64,000 nucleotides of DNA, taken from positions 1 through 64,000 of the forward strand of contig CAZUAT010000006.1 in assembly GCA_964618415.1 (NCBI GenBank), written 5' to 3'. The DNA comes from JACTMI01 sp964618415. Its GTDB lineage: Bacteria > Acidobacteriota > Thermoanaerobaculia > Multivoradales > JAGPDF01. Positions 38,738 to 47,197 of this stretch are shown here, piece after piece; the first letter of the stretch is position 1, and every line of letters starts with the position of its first letter. Under the pieces are notes generated by a model that saw only the letters and a list, made by a program, of their open reading frames with translations, ran no database searches and had not been told where the DNA came from. The translations under genes were made by a program, and so were the position numbers.

Positions 38738-39792
38738 AGCGCAACCCGATGGCGACCGCTGTGCAGGTAGTTCATCGTCTGGACGGCCACCAGCACGGCC
38801 AGGTCGAGACGAGTCGCCTCCGGCGGGCCGGCGAGGCGGAGGCCGAGCTGGCGGCAGCGCACGATCATGTCCGCGAGCACGCGGTCGATCGTGTACTGGT
38901 ACTGCCGCGTCCAGCGGCCGACCCGGCGCCGGATCTCCCGCCGGTGCCGCTGGATGAACGCGGCGGCGGTCGGGTTGGCCGCGTGCTCGAGACGATCCGA
39001 GAACAGGCGGCGCAGCTCCCGGTCGTGAAAGGCCGGCCGATCGACCCCGTAGTGATCGCGCTTGGCACTGTAGTGCTCGCGCAGGGTACGTTCCAGAGTC
39101 GGCAACGGATCGACTTCTTCCCCACCCGACACCCGTGGCGCCCGACCGGCGAGCGACCCCATCAACTCGTCCATGTACTCCAGCTTGCGCAGCGCCGGCC
39201 AGCCGGCGTAGCGCTCCCGCCACCGCGAGGTCGGGTCGAGCCAGACGGCGAACGTCTCGGCGAAGTCCTCGTCCGGATGCGCCTGCGCATACCAGTCGTC
39301 GAGATGGATGACGTGGCTCTGACTGTACGGGCGCGGCGTGTAGAACTCCGGATACGGCTGCCGCGTGCTGCCGAACAGCTCGATTCGACGCCGCCGTCGG
39401 CGCAGCTGGAACGCGTTCTCGATCGCATGCCCGGTCTCGTGGCGCAGGATCTTCATGCACCAGATCCGCGTGCCGCCCTCGACTTCCAGCATCTGTGCCT
39501 GCTCGAGCCGGGCGAGACGCGGATGGGCGAGATAGAACGGAATGGCGATGCCGGGCACGCCGTCCGGCGTGAACCACTCTTCGGCGAGCCAGAAGTGGGG
39601 CTGAAAGCGCAGGTCGCGGGCCGTCAGTTCGGCGCGCAGCTGATCGATCGCCGCCGCCAGCTCGCCGCCGATCGTCAGGTCGAGCTGACGCAGCTCGAGT
39701 TCGAGCAGTTGCTCGTCGCTCCAGCCCTCCCAGACAGCGGGCGGAAGGCGCGCCGGAGGGCTCCCGGCCGGACGACGCGTCGCGTTCTCGAT
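38734..39792 (-). CDS. Putative zinc metallopeptidase, probable AUC start
   Basis: 352 aa if begun at ATC 39792. The zinc site is RHETGHAIENAF (HExxH), with FAETFAVWLDP as a candidate third-ligand/Glu region. GTG 39558 is the first usual start, but the frame is open back to the previous gene's stop and reads like protein: WSDEQLLELELRQLDLTI, then LRFQPHFWLAEEWFTPDG. Between that stop and WSDE there is no ATG, GTG or TTG. ATC 39792 is preceded by GGGAGG 9 bases upstream. A 6-base gap separates it from the M3 peptidase; its stop overlaps the ATP-grasp gene. Confidence 0.75.
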   Translation of the reverse strand: MENATRRPAGSPPARLPPAVWEGWSDEQLLELELRQLDLTIGGELAAAIDQLRAELTARDLRFQPHFWLAEEWFTPDGVPGIAIPFYLAHPRLARLEQAQMLEVEGGTRIWCMKILRHETGHAIENAFQLRRRRRRIELFGSTRQPYPEFYTPRPYSQSHVIHLDDWYAQAHPDEDFAETFAVWLDPTSRWRERYAGWPALRKLEYMDELMGSLAGRAPRVSGGEEVDPLPTLERTLREHYSAKRDHYGVDRPAFHDRELRRLFSDRLEHAANPTAAAFIQRHRREIRRRVGRWTRQYQYTIDRVLADMIVRCRQLGLRLAGPPEATRLDLAVLVAVQTMNYLHSGRHRVAL

Positions 39793-39798
39793 ACCCGC

Positions 39799-41970
39799 TT
39801 ACCTCCCGGCGGCCGACGGACCGGTGGCCGTTCCGGTCGGCGCCGGAACCGGGAAGCCGCGGCTGCGCAGCAGCGCCCCGATGCCGGCGTCACGCCCGCG
39901 GAAAGCCCGGTAGCCGTCCGCCGCGTCCACGGTGTTGCCGACCGAGAGCACCCGGTCGCGCAGCCGGCTCGCGACCTCCCGATCCCACGGGCCGCCCGCC
40001 TCTCCGAACGCCTCCCACGCGTCCGCGGTCAGCGTGTCGGCCCAGAGGTAGCTGTAGTAGCCGGCCGAGTACGAGTCGCTCGAGAAGAGGTGCGAGAAGT
40101 GCGGCAGCCGGTGGCGCATTACGATCTCGCCCGGCATACCGATGCGCTCGAGCGCCTGGCGTTCGAAGGCGTCGGGGTCGATCGGTTTGCCTGCCGCCAG
40201 ATGGAGCTGCATGTCGACCAGGGCGCTGGCCAGGTACTCGACGGTCGCGAAACCCTGATTGAACGTGGACGCGCGCTCCAGCCGCTCGACGAGGTCGCGC
40301 GGAATCGCGGCGCCGGTGGTCGCGTGGCGGGCGAAGCGGTCCAGCACCTCGGGCGTCGAGAGCCAGTTCTCGAGCAGCTGCGAGGGAAACTCGACGTAGT
40401 CGCGCGGCACTGCGGTGCCGGCAAGGCTCGGATAGCTGACGTTCGAAAGCAGGCCGTGCACGGCGTGGCCGAACTCGTGGAAGAGCGTCTCGGCATCGTC
40501 CCAGCTGATCAGCACGGGCTCGCCGGGCTTGCCCTTCACGAAGTTCGAGTTGTTCGAGACGATCGTGGTCACCTCTGCGTCCAGGCGCTCCTGGCGCCGG
40601 TAGGTGGCCATCCAGGCGCCCGAGCGCTTGCCCGGGCGCGCGAACGGATCGAAGTACCAGAGGCCCACCTGCCGCTGCCCGCCGGTGCGCAGGTCGACCA
40701 CCTTCCACACCCGGATGTCGGGATGCGCGACCGGCAGATCGCGCACCTCGACGAAGCCGAGCCCGAACAGCTCCCCGGCGACGTGGAACATCCCTTCACG
40801 CAGCAGATCGAGCTGCATGTAGGGACGCACGCTGTCGGCGTCGAACGCGTAGCGCTCGGAGCGCACCTTCTCGGCATAGAACCGGTAGTCCCACGGCTCG
40901 ATACGGAACCGCGGCGTGCCGGCGGCATCGGCCTCGCGATCGGCGATCGCCTGCATGTCGGCGACCTCCTCGCGCACCCGGGCCACGGCCGGCGCCCAGA
41001 CCGCGTCCATGAGTTCCATCGCCCGCTCCGGCGTCCCCGCCATCGTGTTGCCGAGTCGCCAGTGGGCGTGCGTATCGAAGCCCAGCAGGAGCGCCCGCTC
41101 GTGACGCAGGGCCAGGATGTCGGCGATGACGCCGTTGTTGTCGTGGCTGTCCCCGTTGTCCGCGCGGCTGTAGTAGGTGCGCCAGACCTTCTCGCGCAGG
41201 TCGCGGCGCGTCGACCAGGCCAGGAACGGCTCGACCGACGAGCGCGTGTTGGCCACCGCGTGCGCGGCCTTGCGGCCGCGCTCGGAAGCCACAGCCGCCG
41301 CGCCCGCGAGCACCGATTCCGGCAGCCCGGCGACATCGTCGGGAGCCAGGTCGAGCACGTAGTCGGTCTCGTCGGCGAGCACGTTCTGACGGAAGGTCGC
41401 AAAGAGGCTGGCGAGCCGCTGATTGATCGCCGCGAGCCGCGCCTTGGCCTCCGGCGCCAGACGCGCTCCGGCGCGCACGAACCGGTCGTGATGGAACCAG
41501 GCCAGGCGCTGCTGCTCGGCGTCGAGCCCGGCGCTGTCGCGGGCCTCGTAGACCGCCTCCAGCCGGGCGAACAGGCGGGCGTTCTGGAAGATGGCGTCGT
41601 CGAGTGCGGCCATGCGGGGAGCAAACTCCCGCTCCACCGCCTGCAGCTCGGAAGAGGACAGCGTGCCCGCGTAGACGCTGAACACCGCCTGGACGCGGTC
41701 GAGCTGGCGGCCCGCCCGCTCGAGCGCCAGCACGACGTTGTCGAAGCTCGGCGGCGTGGGGTCGGCGGCGATCGCCTCGATCTCGATCAGCTTGGCCGCC
41801 ATCGCCGCCTCGAGCGCCGGCGCAAACTGCTCGACGCGGACGGAATCGAACGGCGGCGCGCCACCGTGCGGGCCGGCCCACGGAGCGAGCAGCGGGTTGG
41901 CCGTCGCCGGGGCCGCGGTGGCCAGGAGGGCCGCGGACAGGCCGAGGCGGGTCAGCATCGCATGATCCAT
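39799..41970 (-). CDS. M3-family oligopeptidase / peptidyl-dipeptidase (Dcp-like), exported
   Basis: 723 aa. ATG 41970 is preceded by GGAGGAG and begins a signal peptide (MLTRLGLSAALLATAAPATA). Frame extension to 42036 lacks a ribosome site. The zinc site is LFHEFGHAVHGLLS with the downstream Glu in the PRDYVEFPSQLLENW segment. DPFARPGKRSGAW, SNNSNFVKG and DSYSAGYYSYLWAD are Dcp signatures. It cleaves short peptides or removes C-terminal dipeptides, here probably in the periplasm. It leads the operon with the metallopeptidase and the ATP-grasp ligase. Confidence 0.93.
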   Translation of the reverse strand: MDHAMLTRLGLSAALLATAAPATANPLLAPWAGPHGGAPPFDSVRVEQFAPALEAAMAAKLIEIEAIAADPTPPSFDNVVLALERAGRQLDRVQAVFSVYAGTLSSSELQAVEREFAPRMAALDDAIFQNARLFARLEAVYEARDSAGLDAEQQRLAWFHHDRFVRAGARLAPEAKARLAAINQRLASLFATFRQNVLADETDYVLDLAPDDVAGLPESVLAGAAAVASERGRKAAHAVANTRSSVEPFLAWSTRRDLREKVWRTYYSRADNGDSHDNNGVIADILALRHERALLLGFDTHAHWRLGNTMAGTPERAMELMDAVWAPAVARVREEVADMQAIADREADAAGTPRFRIEPWDYRFYAEKVRSERYAFDADSVRPYMQLDLLREGMFHVAGELFGLGFVEVRDLPVAHPDIRVWKVVDLRTGGQRQVGLWYFDPFARPGKRSGAWMATYRRQERLDAEVTTIVSNNSNFVKGKPGEPVLISWDDAETLFHEFGHAVHGLLSNVSYPSLAGTAVPRDYVEFPSQLLENWLSTPEVLDRFARHATTGAAIPRDLVERLERASTFNQGFATVEYLASALVDMQLHLAAGKPIDPDAFERQALERIGMPGEIVMRHRLPHFSHLFSSDSYSAGYYSYLWADTLTADAWEAFGEAGGPWDREVASRLRDRVLSVGNTVDAADGYRAFRGRDAGIGALLRSRGFPVPAPTGTATGPSAAGR

Positions 41971-42069
41971 TTCTGCGCTCTCCTCCGGATCGGCCCCGGT
42001 CGCGAGCCGCGCCGGGTCCAGACGTCGATCGGTCATCCAGGGGATTCTACGTCCGCGGCGACAATCGGT

Positions 42070-44133
42070 TCAGGCGAGGTCCGGCCGAGTGTCGGTACGC
42101 TCCTGGAACGGTCGGGCGGTGTCGAGCAGCCGTTCGAACTCGTCGAGCGGCAGCGGTCGACTGAACAGGAAGCCCTGCATGCGGTCGCAGTGCAGCATCT
42201 CGAGCACCGCCATCTGCCCTTCCTCCTCCACTCCCTCGGCCACCACCTCGAGTCCCAGCCCGTGTGCGAGCTGGACGACGGCACCGACGATGCGGGAGTC
42301 GCGAGGCCGGCGTCCCAGGTCGCGGATGAACGACGAGTCGAGCTTGACGATCTCGATCGGCAGCTCGCGCAGATAGGACAGCGACGAGTACCCGGTGCCG
42401 AAATCGTCGACCGCCACGCGGGTACCGCGCGCCCGCAGTTCGGCCAGCCCGGGCACCGGATCGTGGACCTGCAGGAGCGCCATCGTCTCGGTGATTTCGA
42501 GTTCCAGAGCGTGCGCGGGCAGCCCGGTCTCGGCGAGCACCGCGGCGACCCGGGTCGCCAGCCAGGGATCCTCGAACGCGCGCGCAGTCAGGTTCACCGC
42601 CACGCGCAGGTCGCCGCCGAACCGCCGCCGCCATGCGGCCGCCGCCGCGCAGGCGTTGCGCAGCACCCAGTGGCTGATCGCGTCGCTGACTTCAGCGCTC
42701 TCGGACGCGAACAGGAACTCCGGCGGCGAGAGCAGCCCGCGCTCGGGGTGCCGCAACCGCAGCAGTGCCTCCGCGCCGACGATCTCGCCGCTGCCGCAGC
42801 GTACGATCGGCTGGAAGCGCAGCTCGAGGTCGCTCTCGAGCCGTCCTTCTCGCAACGCCTGCTCGAGCGCGAACGGCTCGCGGGAGGCCTCGATGCGGGC
42901 GGCATCCCAGATCTCGACCCGCCCTCCTCCGGCCGCCTTGGCGCGGCTCATCGCGGCGTCGGCTTTGCGCAGGAGGATGGCCGCTTCGACTCCGTGCTCG
43001 GGGCAGAGCGCCACCCCGATGCTGGCCTCCGGCTGCAGCTGGTGCCCCCCGACGCGCAACGGCTCCTGCACGCGCTCGAGCAGCGCTCGCGCGCGGGCTT
43101 CGGCGCGCTCCGCCTCCCGCGTCCCTGGCAGCAGCATCGCGAACTCGTCGGCCCCCAGGCGGGCGACCATCTCTCCCTCGCCCGCGCTTCTGAGCAACCG
43201 GTCCGACACGGCGGCGAGCACCTGGTCCCCGGCCTCGTGCCCGGCCCGCTCGTTGATTGCCCGGAAGCGGTCGAGGTCGATCGAGATCAACGCACCGCCG
43301 GCGCTGTCGCCGCTCATTCGCGAAAGCCAGCCACGCAACCGCTCGACGAACAGCTGGCGATTGGGCAGACCGGTGACCGGATCGAAGAACGCGAGTCGTT
43401 CGATCTGCCGCGACGCCTCCCGCAGGCGATACTGCTCTTCCTCGAGCAGCCAGACGACGATCCCGACCCCCAGCGTGCCGGTGAGCAGGCCGTTGACCGG
43501 CACGTCGATGGCGATCGGCAGCGCCTCGATCCAGCCGGCGACCGCGGCAAAGTGCAGCAGCTGCTGAGCGCCCTTGGCGATGAACGCGAAGCGGACGAAG
43601 CCGGGCCCCGACTCAGCCTTGGAGCGACCGTGAGCAACGCGCGCCAGCACCAGTCCGGCGCCCAGCAGCGCGATGCCGATCACCAGCGCGCGGACGCCCA
43701 CCCGCACCAGGTGCCGTTCCGCCGAGGCACCGGGTTCGAAGGCCCACAGCAGCGTGGTCGCCAGGCCGAGCGCCAAGAGGATGCCGAGAATCAGCTGCTG
43801 GCCCCGCCGCGACAGCGCCCGCCCGGTGGCGATCGACGCCGCGCCCATCAACAGCAGGGCGGCGTGCCAATAGCCGCCGATCGAGTAAATCGAGCCGGTC
43901 AACAGGCGCAGCGGATCGCCGGCCGGCACCGCCTCCATGCGGGCCACCGACCAGGCGGCGGCGAGCGAGGCCGCTGCGATCGCCATCCAGGCCCCGGCCC
44001 AGTCGCGCAGATAGCCGCGACCGATCCGCCGGTAAAAGCGCAGCAGCAGGACTGCCATCACCAGCGAGAACAGCGCGTGGCTGGCCAGTCCCGCGACTCC
44101 GATCAGAACCTCCGGTCGCAGGCTTTCGTCCAT
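42070..44133 (-). CDS. Membrane-bound GGDEF-EAL protein with degenerate GADEF motif
   Basis: 687 aa. Seven hydrophobic helices (about 8-230) form the input domain. The GGDEF-type domain (about 250-405) has RLGADEFAMLL: the second Gly is Ala, which often lowers or abolishes cyclase activity. The EAL domain (about 425-680) keeps GAEALLRLRHP, LEITET, VDDFGTGYSS, IVKLDSSF and VAEGVEEE, so phosphodiesterase activity is likely. It is transcribed away from the phoH-like gene, 101 bases apart. Confidence 0.93.
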   Translation of the reverse strand: MDESLRPEVLIGVAGLASHALFSLVMAVLLLRFYRRIGRGYLRDWAGAWMAIAAASLAAAWSVARMEAVPAGDPLRLLTGSIYSIGGYWHAALLLMGAASIATGRALSRRGQQLILGILLALGLATTLLWAFEPGASAERHLVRVGVRALVIGIALLGAGLVLARVAHGRSKAESGPGFVRFAFIAKGAQQLLHFAAVAGWIEALPIAIDVPVNGLLTGTLGVGIVVWLLEEEQYRLREASRQIERLAFFDPVTGLPNRQLFVERLRGWLSRMSGDSAGGALISIDLDRFRAINERAGHEAGDQVLAAVSDRLLRSAGEGEMVARLGADEFAMLLPGTREAERAEARARALLERVQEPLRVGGHQLQPEASIGVALCPEHGVEAAILLRKADAAMSRAKAAGGGRVEIWDAARIEASREPFALEQALREGRLESDLELRFQPIVRCGSGEIVGAEALLRLRHPERGLLSPPEFLFASESAEVSDAISHWVLRNACAAAAAWRRRFGGDLRVAVNLTARAFEDPWLATRVAAVLAETGLPAHALELEITETMALLQVHDPVPGLAELRARGTRVAVDDFGTGYSSLSYLRELPIEIVKLDSSFIRDLGRRPRDSRIVGAVVQLAHGLGLEVVAEGVEEEGQMAVLEMLHCDRMQGFLFSRPLPLDEFERLLDTARPFQERTDTRPDLA

Positions 44134-44234
44134 CGGGTGGGCGGATTCTATGACCGGGCGGCCCGGCGCGGATGCCGCTGGCCGGAAGGCGTCCGGGCGG
44201 CCGAGGACCGCGGGGCCTGTGATGAAATGCCGCC

Positions 44235-45563
44235 ATGCCGCAGCGTGCCTCCCGCATCTTCGTTCTCGACACCTCGGTCATCCTTTACGACGCAAATGCC
44301 ATCTTCAGCTTCAAGGAGCACGACGTGGCGATTCCGCTCACCGTGCTCGAGGAGCTCGACCAGTTCAAGAAGGGCGACACGGTCGTCAATCTGCAGGCAC
44401 GCGAGTTCATCCGCCACCTCGACAAGCTCTCTCGCCACGACCTCCTGCAGGAGTGGATCCCGCTCGACGGGCCGGACCTCGGCCGGATGCGGGTCGTGCG
44501 CGAGGACTCGGCGGCGGTCGATGCCCGCGCCCTTTTCGGGTCGGACAAGAACGACCATCGCATCCTGAATGCCGCGCTGGCGCTCACCGAAAGGGAGCCG
44601 GACCGCGACGTCATCCTGGTCTCGAAGGACATCAACCTGCGCATCAAGGCGCGCGCCCTCAGCTTGCGGGCCGAGGACTACGAAACCGTCCGTGTACAGG
44701 ACGTCGACCACTTGTACCGCGGCAAGTCGGAGATCGACCTCGACGACCCGGCTCCGGTCCAGAAGCTCTACGCCGAGGGCGCGATCGACCCGGGGGAGGT
44801 CGGCGCCGAGGCCCCGCTCGCCAACCACTACTTCATCCTCAAGAGCCCGCAGAACTCGGCGCTCGTCTGGTTGAATCCCGCCAGCGGCCTGCTCGAGCGC
44901 GTCCACAAGGTGCCGGCATACGGCATCTCGCCGCGCAACGCGGAGCAGACGTTCGCGCTGCACGCCATCCTGAATCACCACGTCCCGCTGGTCTCGATCT
45001 CGGGCAAGGCCGGAACGGGCAAGACGCTGCTCGCACTCGCGGGAGCGCTGGAGCGGCGGCGGGACTTCCGGCAGATCTACCTGGCGCGACCCCTGGTACC
45101 GCTCTCGAACAAGGACATCGGCTACCTGCCGGGCGACATCAAGTCGAAGATCAACCCGTACATGGCGCCGCTGTGGGACAACCTGTCGGTGATCAAGCAC
45201 CAGTTCGACGAGAAGGAGCGGGACTTCAAGCGCCTGGACGAGATGGTCGAGGCCGAGAAGCTCCACATCACGCCGCTCGCCTACATCCGCGGCCGCAGCT
45301 TTTCGAACATCATGTTCATCGTCGACGAGGCGCAGAACCTCACGCCGCACGAGGTGCGCACGATCATCACCCGCGCCGGCGAAGGCACCAAGATGATCTT
45401 CACCGGCGACATCTTCCAGATCGACACGCCGTACCTCGACGCCCAGTCCAACGGACTCTCCTACCTGATCGATCGCGTCAAGGGCAATCGCCTGTACGCC
45501 CACGTCAACCTGGACAAGGGCGAACGCAGCGAGCTGGCCGACCTGGCCAGCATGATGCTCTGA
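44235..45563 (+). CDS. PIN-domain PhoH-family ATPase
   Basis: 442 aa. An N-terminal PIN RNase domain (about 1-130) has IFVLDTSVILYDA and VLEELDQFKKG. The PhoH ATPase domain (about 235-440) has Walker A SGKAGTGKTLLAL, Walker B FIVDEAQNLTP and sensor FTGDIFQID. This PIN-PhoH fusion (YlaK type; also PhoH2) is a nucleotide-dependent RNA helicase/RNase in studied relatives. It converges with the channel-like gene, 4 bases apart. Confidence 0.93.
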   Translation: MPQRASRIFVLDTSVILYDANAIFSFKEHDVAIPLTVLEELDQFKKGDTVVNLQAREFIRHLDKLSRHDLLQEWIPLDGPDLGRMRVVREDSAAVDARALFGSDKNDHRILNAALALTEREPDRDVILVSKDINLRIKARALSLRAEDYETVRVQDVDHLYRGKSEIDLDDPAPVQKLYAEGAIDPGEVGAEAPLANHYFILKSPQNSALVWLNPASGLLERVHKVPAYGISPRNAEQTFALHAILNHHVPLVSISGKAGTGKTLLALAGALERRRDFRQIYLARPLVPLSNKDIGYLPGDIKSKINPYMAPLWDNLSVIKHQFDEKERDFKRLDEMVEAEKLHITPLAYIRGRSFSNIMFIVDEAQNLTPHEVRTIITRAGEGTKMIFTGDIFQIDTPYLDAQSNGLSYLIDRVKGNRLYAHVNLDKGERSELADLASMML

Positions 45564-45567
45564 GTTC

Positions 45568-46278
45568 TCAGGCGACCGGCGCGGCCCCGCGCGCCCGGGC
45601 GAGCAGGCGCGCCCGGCGGCTGCCCATGCGATAGCCCAGCACGCCGTGGACCGGTCCGAGCACGGCGTAGAACATGCCGGCCAGGCCGACGGTACGCTCG
45701 GGCAGCAGCAGCGCCAGACTGATCGCGATCAGGCCGACGATCGTCGTGGCCGCGTGGCGAGCGAGTCCCGCCAGAGCGTCGTGGGCGGCCAGCTCGTCGA
45801 GCTCGAGTTGGACCCGCTGGCGCCACACGCGGAAATAGAGCGCCATCAGGCCGAGGAAGACCGCCACGAATCCGATGCCGTAGACGACGAGCAGCCGGCG
45901 GCCGTCGCCGAGCACGGCAGCCGCCTCGGGTTGCGGCCCGAGCCCGGTCCACATCGCCACCAGTCCACTGAACAGGAACTTCAGCGGAAAGACGTAGAAG
46001 AGCACGACGAACAGCAGGACGGCGTTGAGCGTGATCGTGACCCCGTCCTCGCGGCCGAAGCGGCGGAAGAACAGGAAGTGCTCGTACCAGACCCAGACGA
46101 TGAACGCGAAGCAGATGCCGAAGGCGAGAAAGCCTTCCATCGTCTCGAGCAGCTCGTGAAAGCTCGACGGGACCTCGAGAGAGACCACCAGCAGTGTAAG
46201 TGCGAACGCGAACACCGCGTCGCTGAACCCCTCGACGCGCGAGACCTCCCGTCCCGACCCGGGTCGTAGCGTGAGCAT
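45568..46278 (-). CDS. TMEM175-like potassium channel (DUF1211)
   Basis: 236 aa with about six membrane helices. The family pore signature RVEGFSDAVFAFALTLLVVSLEVP lies at residues 14-37 (FSDAVFA). In this family two such repeats or subunits build a potassium pore; a second FSD motif is absent, so it probably works as an oligomer. Convergent with phoH and divergent from vapB. Confidence 0.82.
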   Translation of the reverse strand: MLTLRPGSGREVSRVEGFSDAVFAFALTLLVVSLEVPSSFHELLETMEGFLAFGICFAFIVWVWYEHFLFFRRFGREDGVTITLNAVLLFVVLFYVFPLKFLFSGLVAMWTGLGPQPEAAAVLGDGRRLLVVYGIGFVAVFLGLMALYFRVWRQRVQLELDELAAHDALAGLARHAATTIVGLIAISLALLLPERTVGLAGMFYAVLGPVHGVLGYRMGSRRARLLARARGAAPVA

Positions 46279-46351
46279 CGATGCCTCTCTCTCCGGAAGG
46301 GTTCAGCCTATGCCAGCGGCCGCCCCCCGTTCGGCCAGATTTCTACCCTGG

Positions 46352-46380
46352 TTGACACTTTCTACCGTTCCACCTATCCT
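46352..46380 (+). promoter_or_regulatory. Promoter of vapBC
   Basis: TTGACA (46352-46357), 17-base spacer, TATCCT (46375-46380). Transcription would begin near 46387, about 70 bases before vapB. The octamer TTTCTACC occurs at 46340-46347 and again at 46359-46366, straddling the -35. This direct repeat is a good candidate operator for autoregulation by the VapB-VapC complex. Confidence 0.65.
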
Positions 46381-46457
46381 AACGAGGCGATCCCTCGCGG
46401 GCAGGAGCGGGCAGGCGGGCGCCGGCAGATCCGGCGTCGGACCAAGGAGGTGGCAGC

Positions 46458-46691
46458 ATGGCGCTCAACATCAAGAATCCTCACGTCGAGAGCCTGGCTA
46501 CGGAAGTCGCCGAGCTGACCGGCGAGTCGAAGACCGAGGCGATCCGCCGCGCGCTCGAGGAGCGCCGACAGCGCCTCTCGTTTCAGGTCGTTCACGAGAA
46601 CCGTGCCGAGGAACTGCGCTCGTTCCTCGAGCGCGAGGTCTGGTCGGTGATCCGCGCCCGCTCGGCCGGTCGCCGTCTTGCTTCGCGCTGA
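46458..46691 (+). CDS. vapB: VapB-type antitoxin
   Basis: 77 aa. ALNIKNPHVESLATEVAELTGESKTEAIRRALEERRQRL is the N-terminal DNA-binding ribbon-helix-helix-like segment of Rv0623/PSK-type VapB antitoxins. The C-terminus would bind and inhibit VapC. The ribosome site AAGGAGG lies seven bases before ATG 46458. It is followed by the toxin 73 bases later. Confidence 0.9.
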   Translation: MALNIKNPHVESLATEVAELTGESKTEAIRRALEERRQRLSFQVVHENRAEELRSFLEREVWSVIRARSAGRRLASR

Positions 46692-46764
46692 GCCGCGCCG
46701 CCCTGCCGCACCCGCAACGCTCTCCCCGCCCCGGCAGCCCCGGAGTCCGCCCCGCCTCGCGCCG

Positions 46765-47163
46765 ATGATCGTCGACTCCTCCGCCGTCACCGCCATCTTC
46801 CTGCGCCGCCCCGGCCACGAACGCCTGCTGGCAGCGCTCGCCGGCACGCAGCGCGCCGGCATCGGCGCGCCCACGCTCGTCGAGGCCGGCTGCGAGCTGG
46901 CCGCGGCGACGGGGCACGACCTCGGCGGCCTGCTGGCGCGGTTCATTCAGGAGTTCGACATCGAAGTCGTGCCGTTCAGCGAGGCGCACGCCCGCGCCGC
47001 CGCCGAGGCGTGGCGGCGTCACGGTCCCGGCCACGGGCGGGCCGGCCTGGACTTCGGGGACTGCCTCGCCTACGCCGTCGCGCGCCTGGCGCGCAAGCCG
47101 CTGCTCGCCGCCGACGATCGATTTACGCGCGCCGGCCTGGACGGCGCCGACAGCACGCACTGA
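46765..47163 (+). CDS. vapC: VapC-type PIN-domain toxin ribonuclease
   Basis: 132 aa. MIVDSSAVTAIFLRRPGH starts the PIN fold with Asp4. The conserved Glu lies in PTLVEAGCELA, and two Asp in LDFGDCLAYAVARL, followed by LLAADDRF. These four acidic residues coordinate Mg in PIN nucleases. Starts further upstream (to 46678) lie in frame but have no homology. The spacer after vapB is unusually long for a TA pair. Confidence 0.92.
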   Translation: MIVDSSAVTAIFLRRPGHERLLAALAGTQRAGIGAPTLVEAGCELAAATGHDLGGLLARFIQEFDIEVVPFSEAHARAAAEAWRRHGPGHGRAGLDFGDCLAYAVARLARKPLLAADDRFTRAGLDGADSTH

Positions 47164-47197
47164 GCGCGTCGGCACCCCGGGGACGGTTCGCCGCCTC

